The notes beneath the pieces were generated by a model that saw nothing but the letters and a program-made list of their open reading frames with translations, was not told the origin of the DNA and ran no database searches. Positions 12,451 through 23,462 of a stretch of 64,000 bases of DNA are shown in pieces. Numbering within the stretch: position 1 is the first letter of the stretch; each line of letters starts with the position of its first letter. This stretch comes from Centrapalus pauciflorus. Taxonomy: Eukaryota > Streptophyta > Magnoliopsida > Asterales > Asteraceae. The stretch spans positions 992,001 to 1,056,000 of the forward strand of contig JAANYP010007579.1 of the NCBI GenBank assembly GCA_020465985.1. The letters run 5' to 3'. Made by a program: the position numbers and the translations under genes.

Positions 12451-13789
12451 CGTACTTTTTTTTTGGTTTAAGCGTACAATAGCAACCTATTTTTTAATAT
12501 ACTGATATAGTACGTCTACTTTTCTTTGTTGTTGATACGGTACGTCTATTCAAATGAATACGTACATACATTTTGTAACAAGTAAAATTGGATTCAATGA
12601 TGACATGACTTTCGATTGACGTTGTGGCGTTTTTAACTAGGGACTTGACATCTTTCAACGGATTACTTGTTAATAACTTCATATTGTTCATCATCAAACC
12701 ACCACCACCCACCATCCACCGGTCCACCAGGCCTACCACCTCCATCACACCATTTTGAAATCGTCTTCAAATTCTTGAAACTCAGCTCTAAAAACATATA
12801 ACCCAATATATGAAAGAAACTGAATCAAACAACGTAAACTTAGTTTTTACAATATGCCAATTTAACTGTTCGGCTTGTTGGGTCAAAATTGCCTCCCCTA
12901 ACGTAAACTTAGAAGATAACCTAGTTCTAGAGAAATTGAAACAATCAACCAAATCAAACTCAAAATCAAAATCACCGGGGATGACTAACCAAATCGCAAA
13001 GGATGAATAACCTGTTTCTAGTTCCAAAACTGCATAAATATGTCACTGCCCCATCATCGCTCGAACCAAATCTGGTTACACATCTCTGGTGGTGGTCACT
13101 GATAAAATACAGATTTCAAAAGATGAGCAAACAAGCGACGATTGGTGGCCAAAATTGATGAGTGAATTAGAAGTAAGAGGAGAAAAAAAGTTTAAGATTA
13201 CCAGTTGGCCGGTGTGATTGTAGAATTGCAAATCATGGGTCTGATGAAGATAAATAGGTGTATAACAATAACAACAACAACAATAACCATAACAGTAACA
13301 ATAATAATAATAAACACTTTAAATAAATGATTTAAAATTTAAAAAAATAGATCTGACATATAATGAAGTATGTTATGTCAGCATTCTCAAAATCTGAAAT
13401 TGCCACGTAATTGGTTTGACCGGTACAATAGGTAACCGGTTAATAAAAGTACTATATCAATAAGAAAATATGACACGCGTACCATATTGGTAAAAAAAAA
13501 AGTAGACATGTTATATTGATAAAATTAAGTTGCTTTTAATAACTAAAATTGACAGGGCCATAGGGGTGACTTTGTGATTCGATGGTGGGTATCTTCAAAT
13601 AGGGTTTGAATTTAACTCATACAACTCAACAACTTTCAACTTGGTTATTTGTCATTTAAAATAAATAAATCAAAATTTTCATAAATATAAATTAAATCCA
13701 ACACCGTATTACCGAATTACTGGTACAAAGAATCTAATAATTTTTTACTTTTACTGTTGACGACGGGTTTCCGAAATACGAGCTTAACG
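12451..13789. other. Intergenic; possible degenerate TIR element
   Basis: Sequences around 12475-12545 (GTACGTCTAC, a poly-T run, AATATACTGATATAG) have weak inverted counterparts around 13440-13545. This suggests an old element of about 1.1 kb with a GGT/ACC-rich interior. Small frames at 12494-12748 and 12788-13027 lie inside it and match nothing known to me. The last 100 bp lead into the promoter and CT-rich leader of the next gene. Confidence 0.3.
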
Positions 13790-14620
13790 TCGTGTGGACT
13801 GTGGAGAAAGGAGTTTTGAAAGCTGAAGACTTTCTTCCTCTTTCTCTTTCTCTTTCTCCTCCGCATCTGAACAAACCATCAAGCTAAAGAAAAGCATATA
13901 TCAGAAGCTTACATATCAAAGAAACAACTTCCATCAACGTTACAGTCAAGGATTTAAAGCAACAACAGAGAAAATCCCACAATCTACATTTGGTACTTTT
14001 ATCTGCCATCATTCTGTTTCTTTTTTTTGCTGACCCATAACATATAATATCTTTTATGATGTTTAATTCTGCCATTTCTCCATCACTATTATGATCAGTT
14101 TGTCTATGTTTTTTCCTTTGGTGATTAAGGTGGATCGATCACCATTATGTGGTCATATGTGTTTGGATGTGATGCATGTGTGGTTGTGTGTCTTTTGTCT
14201 TGATTATATTGCATGTATGCTCAATCCCTTTGAGCTCAAATGAAGTTTTAATTCCTATGTTTTGCTCTCTATTCCGACTCAACCTTCATATACCAGATGC
14301 ATATGCTGATTTCATATGGTTCCACAAAAGTTTTTGCAATTATCGAGGGAAGTCCTCAGAAGTTAAATTTACATTCCTTTCTCCCATATTTTTCTATTTG
14401 GGCTTTCCGTGATCATAGTTTTCTGTATGAGAGAGAGAGGATCCATATGCTCAATAAAGTTTTTCCCTTTTCTGGATGCACATTAAGTGTTTGCATATTT
14501 GCTTAAAAGAAATATTAATGTTTAATTGCAGTGGTGATTGGAATTTTGGTTTCTGTAGATGCATTGCAATTTGTAAGAATAACCACCCACGAAGGGAATT
14601 TGAAGGAACGTCTTGATACA
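13790..14620 (+). promoter_or_regulatory. Leader of the NT-C2 gene with a 5'UTR intron and a 5-codon uORF
   Basis: A CT-rich stretch near 13831-13862 is typical of plant 5' leaders. An intron is inferred from a donor at about 13992/13993 (G|GTACTT) to an acceptor at 14531 (TTGCAG). The second leader exon, 14532-14620, contains a short upstream reading frame at 14559-14576 (ATG, four more codons, TAA), 44 nt before the main ATG. Transcription start was not determined. Confidence 0.5.
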
Positions 14621-17600
14621 ATGGTACTCGGTTTGAGGTCTAAGCACCGGAAAGATGGTCCTGTTCAAGTAAATTATATTGTTAATGTACAAGAGATTAA
14701 CCCTTGGTCGGCACCAGTACAATCACTTGAACCAAGTCAATGTCTATCACTTGTATGGGAAAATGGTGATCAGCGGTCAGGTTTTCTTTCCCCCACCAGT
14801 GTTATAGATTCTAAAATCGAATTCAACAAATCTTTTGTACTTCCATTAACCTTACGCAGAGAAAAAAGGGATCGTGATAAGTTTCAAAAGAATAATTTGG
14901 AGTTCCACTTGTATGAACCTCGAAAGGATAAGCCAAATAAAGATCATCTGTTGGGGTCAGCAATGCTCAATCTTGGCGATTATGGGATCATTGACAATGT
15001 GTTGAGTGTTAGTGTTCCTATTAACAGTAAGAAGAGTTCTAAGTCAGTAGCACAACCCCTTTTATTTCTTAACATACAGTCAAATGATAGAGACGAAACT
15101 AATTCATCAACTAAGAGCAGCTTATCAAAGCAATCGTCATTGGATAAGTACGGGCAAGAATATGCTTCAGAAGTAACAAATGAAGAGAATGATGGTGATC
15201 TTGAGATTGCTTCTTTTACAGATGACGAGGATGATGATTACACACATTCGTCGTATCAAAACGAAAAGGTACCTATGTACACTAGATTTTTTTCTTCCAT
15301 TTTGTTGCTCGTTCCTATGCATTAAACTGAAGTTGTTGAAACATTGCCAGTTCTGTAAATAATTGAGATTGGCATGCAGGATTCTGTGGCAAGCATAAAG
15401 CAAGGTAATGCGCAGCTGGCTGCTCGTACTCTGGGAGTGGAACCTCCAAATAATCATAATACTTCTTCAAAACTTCCTGAAAGAAGTATGACGTCAGTTA
15501 GAAAAGAACATGCTGGCCCATATCTTCAATCGTCATCTTCAACCATGGGTTTTCACAGTAAGACCAGTGAGCCTAAGACTCGCACAAGGATCTTGGAACC
15601 TGGTAACCCGAACTATGGGCTTCAAGAAGATATAGTTAACATCAATGAGAGAATCAAAGAACACAATCCACCGCCTATTTTGACTAATTCTGTTGGTGTT
15701 TTTAATGAAAAAAATGCAAACTCTGAAACCACTAAACAGGACACGAAAACAGCAGAAAGAGCGCAGGATGAAAGAATTCCGGAAGAGAAAAAGCATTTAT
15801 CAGAAGACAATCTTGTTGGTAAGTTTTTGGCTTCGAGAAAGCAAGACATATTAAGGAGCAACACTCTTGTGTCCGGTAGAAAACCACCTGGAGGGCAGGG
15901 AAGTGGTGTGTCCAGTAATAAACTCAAGCATTTGAAGTCTGTTCAGTTACCAAAGGCTGGTGGGTTTTCTGGAAACGGTCTTCCTGCTGCTAGCCCAAAC
16001 AGAGGAGATAAAGATAAAGCTCTTCAGACTAATGAGTCATTTGAAACTGGAGTTCCAAAGAGTGAATCTTCAAACGGGAAAAGCGAAGACAGGTCTAGAA
16101 TAGAGATGCTTGAAGAAGAGCTTAGGGAAACCGCAGCTATTGAGGCTGGACTTTATTCAATAGTGGCTGAGCATGGGAGCTCCACGAACAAGGTCCATGC
16201 CCCTGCTCGACGTCTCTCTAGATTCTATTTACATGCTTGCAAAGAAAAATACCAAGAACAAAGGGTAAATGCAGCTAGAGCTATTATCTCTGGACTAGTT
16301 CTGGTTTCGAAATCATGTGGAAATGATGTTCCAAGGTTTGCATTAACACCAGCTCCAATACATTATTCAGTGTCATTTCGTCTGAATATCATAGATCTAG
16401 TTCTAGAATATTAGCGTATGGAAATCATGCAATTGTTGTACCCCTTGTAACTCATAACATCGCAAGACCTTCCTTTTTCCGGATGCCATTTAATAACTGT
16501 AGCTTCCAGTTTTGCTAAGTTTTTAATATAAAGTTACTTGCTTGACCAATGCCCTTGTTAGAAAGAACGAATGATAGTTATTTAAGTGTACAAGGTATTT
16601 AAGACATCTGATTCATAGTCAAACACATCTATGAAACCATGTGTTTGATCAAACATTCAAGGATCCAAACATCGTATTGAAATATTTAAATCCGTGTTGA
16701 AGAATTTACAAGATCTGGTGTATCTGTTCTGCAGATTAACATTTTGGTTGTCAAGATTCATGGGAACATTTAGATCCGTGATATAAAATTTACAGAATGT
16801 AGTGTATATGTTCTGCAGGTTAACTTTCTGGCTGTCAAACTCAGTTATGTTGAGGGGAATTATCTTGCAGACTGTTGGTGAAACTCACTCCACTGGGAAA
16901 CACAAGCATGGTTCAAAGAAAGAACCCAATGATTGGAAGGACCCACAAACATTCATAGTTGCATTAGAAAAGGTTGAAGCATGGATGTTCTCGCGAATTG
17001 TTGAGTCTGTGTGGTGGCAGGTTGAACCCTGAATATACTTTATTAGGTACTGTATGCGTTACGTAGCTCTTTGTGATTGACTATGGTTTCACTCTCTGCA
17101 GACTCTGACCCCACATATGCAATCAACGGCCACAAATTCTAGTGGCAAGAGTGTTGGTTCAACTTCAAAGAAAGCATCTGGAAGTAAAAATGGTTTGGGT
17201 AATCAACAAGGGAACTTTTCTGTCGAACTTTGGAAGAAAGCTTTTAAAGATGCTTGTGAAAGACTATGTCCTACACGGGCCGGAGGCCATGAATGTGGTT
17301 GCTTACCCATGTTGCCAAGATTGGTATGATTATGTTTGGATGCTTTCTTTCCGTTACTCGACAATGATAAAGAGTGGTAAAAACATCAATTTTCACTTTT
17401 TCTATCATGGCTGTAGGTGATGGAGCAGTTGGTGGGTAGGCTAGATGTTGCGATGTTTAACGCCATTCTTCGAGAATCAGCTGACGAAATGCCAACAGAT
17501 CCATTATCAGATCCCATTGGTGACCTGCGAGTCCTTCCTATTTCTGCTGGTAAAGCAAGCTTTGGAGCTGGCGCTCAACTGAAAAACACTGTGAGTACTA

Positions 17601-19968
17601 AACCAAACCAGTCATGAGTTGATGAATAATACAACTCTACAAAGCCAAAAAGCTTTCTAATTTTAGTCTTTTTGCAATATCAATAATAACTCCTTAATTT
17701 CAGAAAAGAGGTAAAATTGACATTTGAAGTCAATGAGCTACTTTATTTTGATGAGGATTTTGTTAAAATATAGCACTGGCCCGTCCAGCAGTAATATAAG
17801 TTGGGCATACTTATCAGTTATCAATTAAATCCAAACTTTTGTTTTAAAAATAATCTATATCAAATAGAAATTTGAAATGTAGTCCATTTGAGCTTGAAGT
17901 CTAAGGTGCTATTTGTTTCTTAAGAGATTAATTGTCTGAAGTCTGAAAAGCACATCTGAAATTCAGAGGTGGTCTTGAGATCTGAAATTAAGAGGTCATT
18001 TTAAGATTGTTTGTTTCGTAATATGAAACATTTAAAAAATATTATATCAAATTAATTATATATTATAATTAATTAATTTATATAAACAAAATTAAATTAA
18101 AATAAGTAGTTATATGTTATAATTAATTAATTTTAAATAAACAAAATTAAATTGAATATTATAATTAATTAATGTATACAAACAAAATTAATTTAATATA
18201 ATTAGAATAATTATATGTTGTAATTAATTAATTTATAAACAAATAAAATAAATAAATAAATTATATATTATAATCATTTTATTTATATTGACAAAATCAA
18301 ATTAAAAAATATGATGGTAGGTCGTCGCGGTGAAGAAGGGGGCGGTGGAAGGTTTTTTGGAGAGAAAATGTTGGGTGTGGGATAGGGTTTGTAAAAAAAG
18401 AGGATGAGCAACCTCTTAAAATTTTTATCAGATTTATTCCTCTCTCTTAAAATTAAGAGGTAAATTCAGAGGATAGACCTTATTAAGTCTGAAATTAAAC
18501 AAACAATCTTAAATTGCTTTAGATCTGAAATTTAGAGTTGAGACCCTTTGGTTGTGTTTGTTATTTTAAGAGGTAAATGTCTGATATCTGAAAACCACGT
18601 CTGAAATTAAGAGGTGGACTTAAGATTTGAAATCTGAAAACCACGTCTGAAATTAAGATATGCATGTCTGAAATTAAGAGTTGGCCTTAAATGTTTTAAT
18701 TAATTGAATTGATTTAATATTTTAGTTAAACAAAAATATTTTACATCAACCTCTTAAATTAAGACTTTAGACTTTAGACGGAAGTCCACAACTTAATTTC
18801 AGACGTGGTTTTCAGACGTTTTAACATCTTAAGTCTGAAATGTAACAAACAGTCTATTTTGAATTAAGATCTGAAATCCACTTAAGTCTGAAATGTAACA
18901 AACAATCTATTTTCAGTTAAAGTTTGAAATCAAGACTTTAGGGGTTTTTAAGTGGAAATTAAGCCCAAGCAAACACACCATTTGTTAATTGTCAAACAAA
19001 CAAGGCCTAAGTTTACTTATTTACAAACTTCCAGTTTTAAATCTGACTAAAAGTCCTTTGTCCGTCTTAATAGATTGGGACATGGTCTAGATGGCTTACG
19101 GATCTATTTGGAATTGAAGACAACGACTCTCATGAAGATGCTGATGATCTTATTGACAACAAGAAAGCAGAATTTGATACATCGTTTAAGGCTTTTCGGT
19201 TACTCCACGCACTAAGTGATCTCATGATGCTTCCTTTTGAAATGCTTGCAGATAAGTCCACTAGGAAAGAGGTAAATAAGCCCATTAGTTAAGTTTTTTT
19301 TTGTTCATCTTATATTTGATCATATCATTCATACTCTTTTTTTAATCTAATGTCTTTGGGTTTCTTTTTGTTTTTCAGGTTTGCCCAACGTTATCTACTT
19401 CGTTGATCAGGATGGTTGTTTGCAGCTTCGTGCCAGATGAATTTTCTCCGAATCCAATTCCCAGTTCGCTAATTGAGGCCCTTGACGCCGAGGTCGGTAT
19501 ATGCCTTTTCATCGTGTTATTTGTAGTGGCATTTAATATTATATCACTAGCAAATGACCAATCAAAGATTAATAATATATGCATTTTTGTTTGAATCTTA
19601 AACACCAATTTCCTAATTTGTTTGCATTTCAGATGCAGGATGATGAAATAGAGGCTTCTGAAGGATACCTTATAAACTTCCCATGTGTTGCACCTCCATC
19701 AGCTTACACACCACCTTCATCACATTCACTTTCAGCTGTAATCGGCGAAGTAGGAACCCAATCTTTAAGGAGAAGCTCGGCATCGGTGCTCAAGAAATCC
19801 TACACAAGTGACGACGAGCTTGATGAGCTGGATTCACCCTTGACCTCGATCATCGCAGACAGTTCTCGGGTTTCCTCGAGTTCAAAAGGACTTGAATGGT
19901 TTCCAAAGGGTGGAAGAAATATTGTGAGATATCAACTCCTTCGAGAAGTATGGAAAGATGGTGAATAG
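14621..19968 (+). CDS. NT-C2 (EEIG1/EHBP1 N-terminal) domain protein, 8 coding exons
   Basis: Coding exons: 14621-15268, 15380-16335, 16819-17020, 17102-17323, 17417-17590, 19074-19271, 19379-19492, 19633-19968. The frame stays open across all junctions and gives about 949 residues. The start is the first in-frame ATG after the leader intron. Residues 1 to about 140 form an NT-C2 domain: a basic MVLGLRSKHRKDG start, then VQVNYIVNVQEINPW and a run ending in PLTLRREK, as in the Arabidopsis At3g01810/At2g42320-type family. An acidic and Ser-rich low-complexity middle follows, then a short predicted coiled coil from about residue 455 (SRIEMLEEELRETAAIEAGL). A conserved helical C-terminal half contains the LTFWLSNSVMLR and MEQLVGRLDVAMFN blocks and resembles DIL-like regions of this family. 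The NT-C2 domain is thought to aid membrane or cytoskeleton attachment; the exact role is unknown. The last exon could start six bases later (tandem acceptor at 19632/19638). Confidence 0.85.
16684..16838 (+). repeat. 84-bp-offset duplication of an intron-exon border (decoy splice acceptor)
   Basis: About 71 bp at 16684-16754 recurs at 16768-16838 with roughly 80 percent identity. Both copies carry TTCTGCAG followed by the exon-4 beginning (ATTAACATTTTGGTTGTCAA versus GTTAACTTTCTGGCTGTCAA). The downstream acceptor at 16818 keeps the NT-C2 protein frame; the upstream one at 16734 would lead to a TAA after about 17 codons. Confidence 0.8.
17591..19073 (+). repeat. Large intron of the NT-C2 gene filled with MITE-like repeats
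   Basis: This 1.48-kb intron is far longer than its neighbours. From about 17910 to 18990 the phrase CTGAAATTAAGAGGT and its inverse (and close variants such as CAACTTAATTTCAGACGTGG) recur many times in both orientations, around an AT-rich core with repeated TTATAATTAATTAAT. This is the pattern of one or two nested hAT-type MITEs. Exact ends were not resolved. Confidence 0.55.
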
Positions 19969-20207
19969 GATGCAGCCAGTTTTCTGGTATTTTTGAGTTT
20001 AGTTACGGATACACTGTTTCTATCTTGTTTGATTCTACTACAGTATATGAGATGTTTGGAACAGAATCAGCTTTCACTTTTCTTGCATTTCCTCTGGAAT
20101 AAAATCTTTATTACCACCAGAAATTTCTAAATGTTTCTGAAAGTTCAAACCTTTTTATTTGAAATTAAAAGGCTTTTGTTAAAACAAAAGTCATGTTTGA
20201 TTGAACG

Positions 20208-20513
20208 CAGGGGTAGCTTTTAGGGTGTGTGAGAGGCTCAACCGCACAGGCCCTCTAATTTTGTAGGGCTTCACAGTCATAATATATTTGATACGTTGTG
20301 TATCGGTATATTAAAATGGAATTCATGTCAAATTCAATTTGATTAGTATTATTTATTTTAATTTCTCATTAATCAGTTTTTTTTTGTTATTCACGACCTC
20401 CACTTTACCTATTAAAATTAAGTCTTGAAATGATCAATTTACTATTTAAAATATTTAAGGGACTATGTTGTGATAACAAGCACAGGGCCTCCGAAACTCA
20501 TGAGACGGCTCTG
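20208..20513. mobile_element. Small hAT-type non-autonomous element
   Basis: Starts CAGGGGTAGC and ends GACGGCTCTG, giving short imperfect terminal inverted repeats of the CAGRGSC type. A perfect 8-bp target duplication, ATTGAACG, flanks it at 20200-20207 and 20514-20521; eight base pairs is typical of hAT. It is 306 bp with no coding frame and lies just downstream of the NT-C2 gene. Confidence 0.85.
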
Positions 20514-20673
20514 ATTGAACGAGCTTTATTTATAATCTTGAAAAAACAAAACTTTTAAAACACAAGCTATTTAAAATAACTGTTAGGAATGTTATTGCAT
20601 TTGTATTGACATTAGGGAGTTAATTGTAAATTAGTATGAGTTAATGGCCAGTAAGGCAAAAATAAACAAAAAG

Positions 20674-20746
20674 CGCCCACCGTGGGGCTCGAACCCACGA
20701 CCACAAGGTTAAGAGCCTTGCGCTCTACCGACTGAGCTAGACGGGC
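20674..20746 (-). tRNA. tRNA-Lys (anticodon CTT)
   Basis: On the minus strand a 73-nt cloverleaf can be folded: acceptor GCCCGTC pairing with its 3' partner, a D-arm with the A box TAGCTCAGTCGGT, an anticodon loop CTCTTAA giving anticodon CTT, and a T-arm with the B box GGTTCGAGCCC. No CCA is encoded, as expected for a nuclear gene. A CAA-type motif (ACAACAA) lies directly upstream and a run of five T follows the gene as a Pol III stop. It decodes AAG lysine codons in cytosolic translation. There is no intron and no mismatch that would suggest a pseudogene. Confidence 0.96.
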
Positions 20747-22469
20747 TTGTTGTCTATTTCTCCTTTCTAAGCTACAAGTCTAATGTGACCCTTCACAAAT
20801 ATAACCCAAATTCCCGATCATGGATACTCATTCATTCATATTATGTATGTACAAGGGCTAAATAGTCACCATTGGAATTTATGCATGCTTTTAAACTTTA
20901 AAGGGACAATTTTCATACAAGGAAGGATCTGTTTATATAATAATATTTTGAATTTACGTTTTAAGGGTGATTAATATTTTTTAGTTATTTAAAAAGCAAG
21001 AACGCATGTAAATAAAAAATGTCTAACAATCAAAATCACTTATCTATTACAAGTTTTGTCAAAACCTTGAACTTGTTTTAACATTGTTTTTTACAAAAGA
21101 CAGTTAATCGGAAAGCAAATCCAAACAATTACAATAACTTCATTATTATTTAGTGCTTGATCTTTTGTTAAGTTACCTACAAGAATTTAAGTCAATTCCG
21201 AAGGGGCATTTGGTTTGCCAGAATTTGGCAGGATCTGCTGGAAAAAGAATGAGATTCCATTTTGTAGTCATGTTTGATTCAGTAATGTAGTGGTGAGGAA
21301 AAAATCGAATAACTTACAAAAAACCAGAAAAACCAAATCGTAAAACCAAGAAACAAAAAACCTTGGAGTAAATGGTTGATGTTCCTTCAAAACCAAATAG
21401 AAAACCAGGAAATGAACCAATTTTATAAATTAATTAATTTTTAAAATATTTTAAACATTTTAACGTGTAATATTGTATAGAAATTTTACTTGATAATTTT
21501 TATAAGCCTATTTAGAATTTACTATTTTAGTTGATACTTTAGTAGTGCTATATACAATGAGTCGATATTTTATTTATTATTTTTTATAATTAATGTTCAA
21601 TAATATCATCAAAAGAAATGAATACAGACTTTAAGCGAAGACAACCCAAAAAACTGGTTTTAAAAAAATCAATTATTATAAGGTAAAATTCAAATAAAAA
21701 AATGTTTTAAACCCAAATTAAAACCAAAAACCAACAACCCATGGGTTCAACCCAAAAAACCAATTCGGAAAACCAAACCTGGAACCGTAACGGAATGATT
21801 TCTAAAATTAAGAAATTGAAAAAAAAAAAACGGTTTGGGTTCGGTTTGAACCAAAAATCGATCCAAAGCCACTCATAGGAAAATTTTGGTGGGAAAACAT
21901 TCCGCCAAAGAGTGAAATGCTTGTTCCTAGGGACTAGGGAGAGTCAAGGAAAGAAAATAACGGCCTTGGGTTTCGCTATGAAATAAAGTTTTCATTTCAA
22001 TTCCTATTGCTTCATTGAGAACCAAATACGTCGTTATCGATTATAATCCATCCAATTTTCATTCCATTCGAGTGTTCTTTCTCTTGACGAATTCTATTCC
22101 ATGACAAAACATTATGTGAAAAGAAAAACAGAGAAATCATTGGACCTTTAATTACGTGCTAAGTGATAACAGGACGTACGGAGGTGGTTGATTACATATA
22201 TAGGTGTGTTACATACAACAATATAGTTTTAATTTTGTTTTGAAAGAAGAATTATAGTTATTAAAATTAGGAGAAAACTTCAACATCTATCTAGAATATT
22301 ACAAATTAACGAAGTTGGACGTACAACTTTCTTAAAATTAGTTAACACCTTACAATTGTTAAAAATACATTGCAATATTTACACTTTTACGTACACCAAA
22401 CAAACAAACAATATAAATATAGGTAACTAAGTCCATGAAAAATTGAATATTGAAGTACCAAATTAATTA

Positions 22470-22473
<4 letters not shown>
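20747..22473. other. Intergenic DNA without a recognised gene
   Basis: Contains stretches rich in AACCAAA and AAACCGG-like phrases (about 21300-21870) that look like decayed repeats. No open frame of note and no structured RNA was recognised. Confidence 0.45.

Positions 22474-22527
<54 letters not shown>
22474..22527. repeat. (TA)n tract
   Basis: Pure TA array of about 27 units ending at a family B-like MITE. Confidence 0.95.
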
Positions 22528-22531
<4 letters not shown>

Positions 22532-22790
22532 GTGGGTTCAATTGAAAACCTATATGCATCGGAAAACCCGGGAACCACTTTATAGCCATTGGATCAGGTG
22601 ATGCATCACGCAGAAATTCGATGCATCACGCTGGAATTTGATGCATCGCGCGGGAATTTGATGCATCAAGCGGGGAATTGGATGTATCACGTGAGAATTG
22701 TGATGCATTTGTGGTGGCGCATGAAGGTTTTCTGATGCATGTTGGTTTTTCCAGTGAACCCTTCTATGCATATGTATATATATAGACATA
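22528..22790. mobile_element. MITE related to family B, next to a (TA)n tract
   Basis: The left end (GGGTTCAATTGAAAACCTAT, then ATGCATCGG) and the right end (CCAGTGAACCCTTCTATGCA) are imperfect inverted repeats, and a TA-rich run follows. Between about 22600 and 22710 a roughly 22-bp unit of the type TTGATGCATCACGCGGGAAT is repeated about five times. The element lies about 120 bp past the stop codon of the CLE-like gene on the minus strand. Confidence 0.6.
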
Positions 22791-22911
22791 TGATGGGGAT
22801 TGGGGAAGTAATTTTATATATGTAGAAGTTAGTTAATATATAAGAATGAAGTACAAGCAGTGTACAAATTAAGGAAGCTATATATATATATAGCTAGAAT
22901 TGAAGTAGCTA

Positions 22912-23123
22912 TTAATTATGCAAGGGATTAGGGCCAGTAGGTACAACTCTCTCTCCATCATTGAAGTTATAAAAGTTGAAGCTGAAGAAGTTTATCGTTT
23001 TTCCAAGTGGGATGTTGTTGTTGTTGTTCATGAATTGAATGATCTTCCCATAATCAGCTTCTTTCTTGTACCTCGTGCATTTGAAGTTGTACACCACACG
23101 AGTACAACTATCATCATCATCAT
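22912..23123 (-). pseudogene. CLE (CLAVATA3/ESR-related) peptide gene, apparently frameshifted
   Basis: Read on the minus strand, 22950-22915 encodes RVVPTGPNPLHN directly followed by TAA. This is a perfect CLE dodecapeptide of the Arabidopsis CLE8-CLE13 type at the expected C-terminal position. CLE peptides are secreted ligands for CLV1/BAM-type receptor kinases that control meristems and vasculature. Immediately upstream the same frame has a short Lys-rich and Asn-rich propeptide but no ATG before a stop at 23127-23125; its only in-frame ATG, at 23031, would give 39 residues without a signal peptide. A neighbouring frame starts at 23123 with four ATG codons and a hydrophobic stretch (MMMMIVVLVWCTTSNARG) that looks like the missing signal peptide, but it ends at 23028. 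A one- or two-base indel between about 23031 and 23100 would explain both. The total of about 70 residues suits a CLE preproprotein. Alternatives are an assembly error or an unrecognised small intron. Confidence 0.7.
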
Positions 23124-23313
23124 CTTAATTGATCCAGTACTTCATTGAATTGAAACATCAGATGGAGAGAGAGAGAAAGAGATTAATGGAGGTCGAGGAA
23201 GGACAGAAGGTGGTGTGGTGTTGTATACATCTACCTCAGAGAGACTTCAACCACCTACATTATATTTATTATAATGGGTACCAGCTGCATCTGCATGTTA
23301 AGGATTCATTAAT

Positions 23314-23462
<149 letters not shown>

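Noticed and set aside
12494..13027. Three small frames of 66-84 codons
   Set aside because: They overlap each other on both strands and lie in a probable degenerate element. No recognisable motif.
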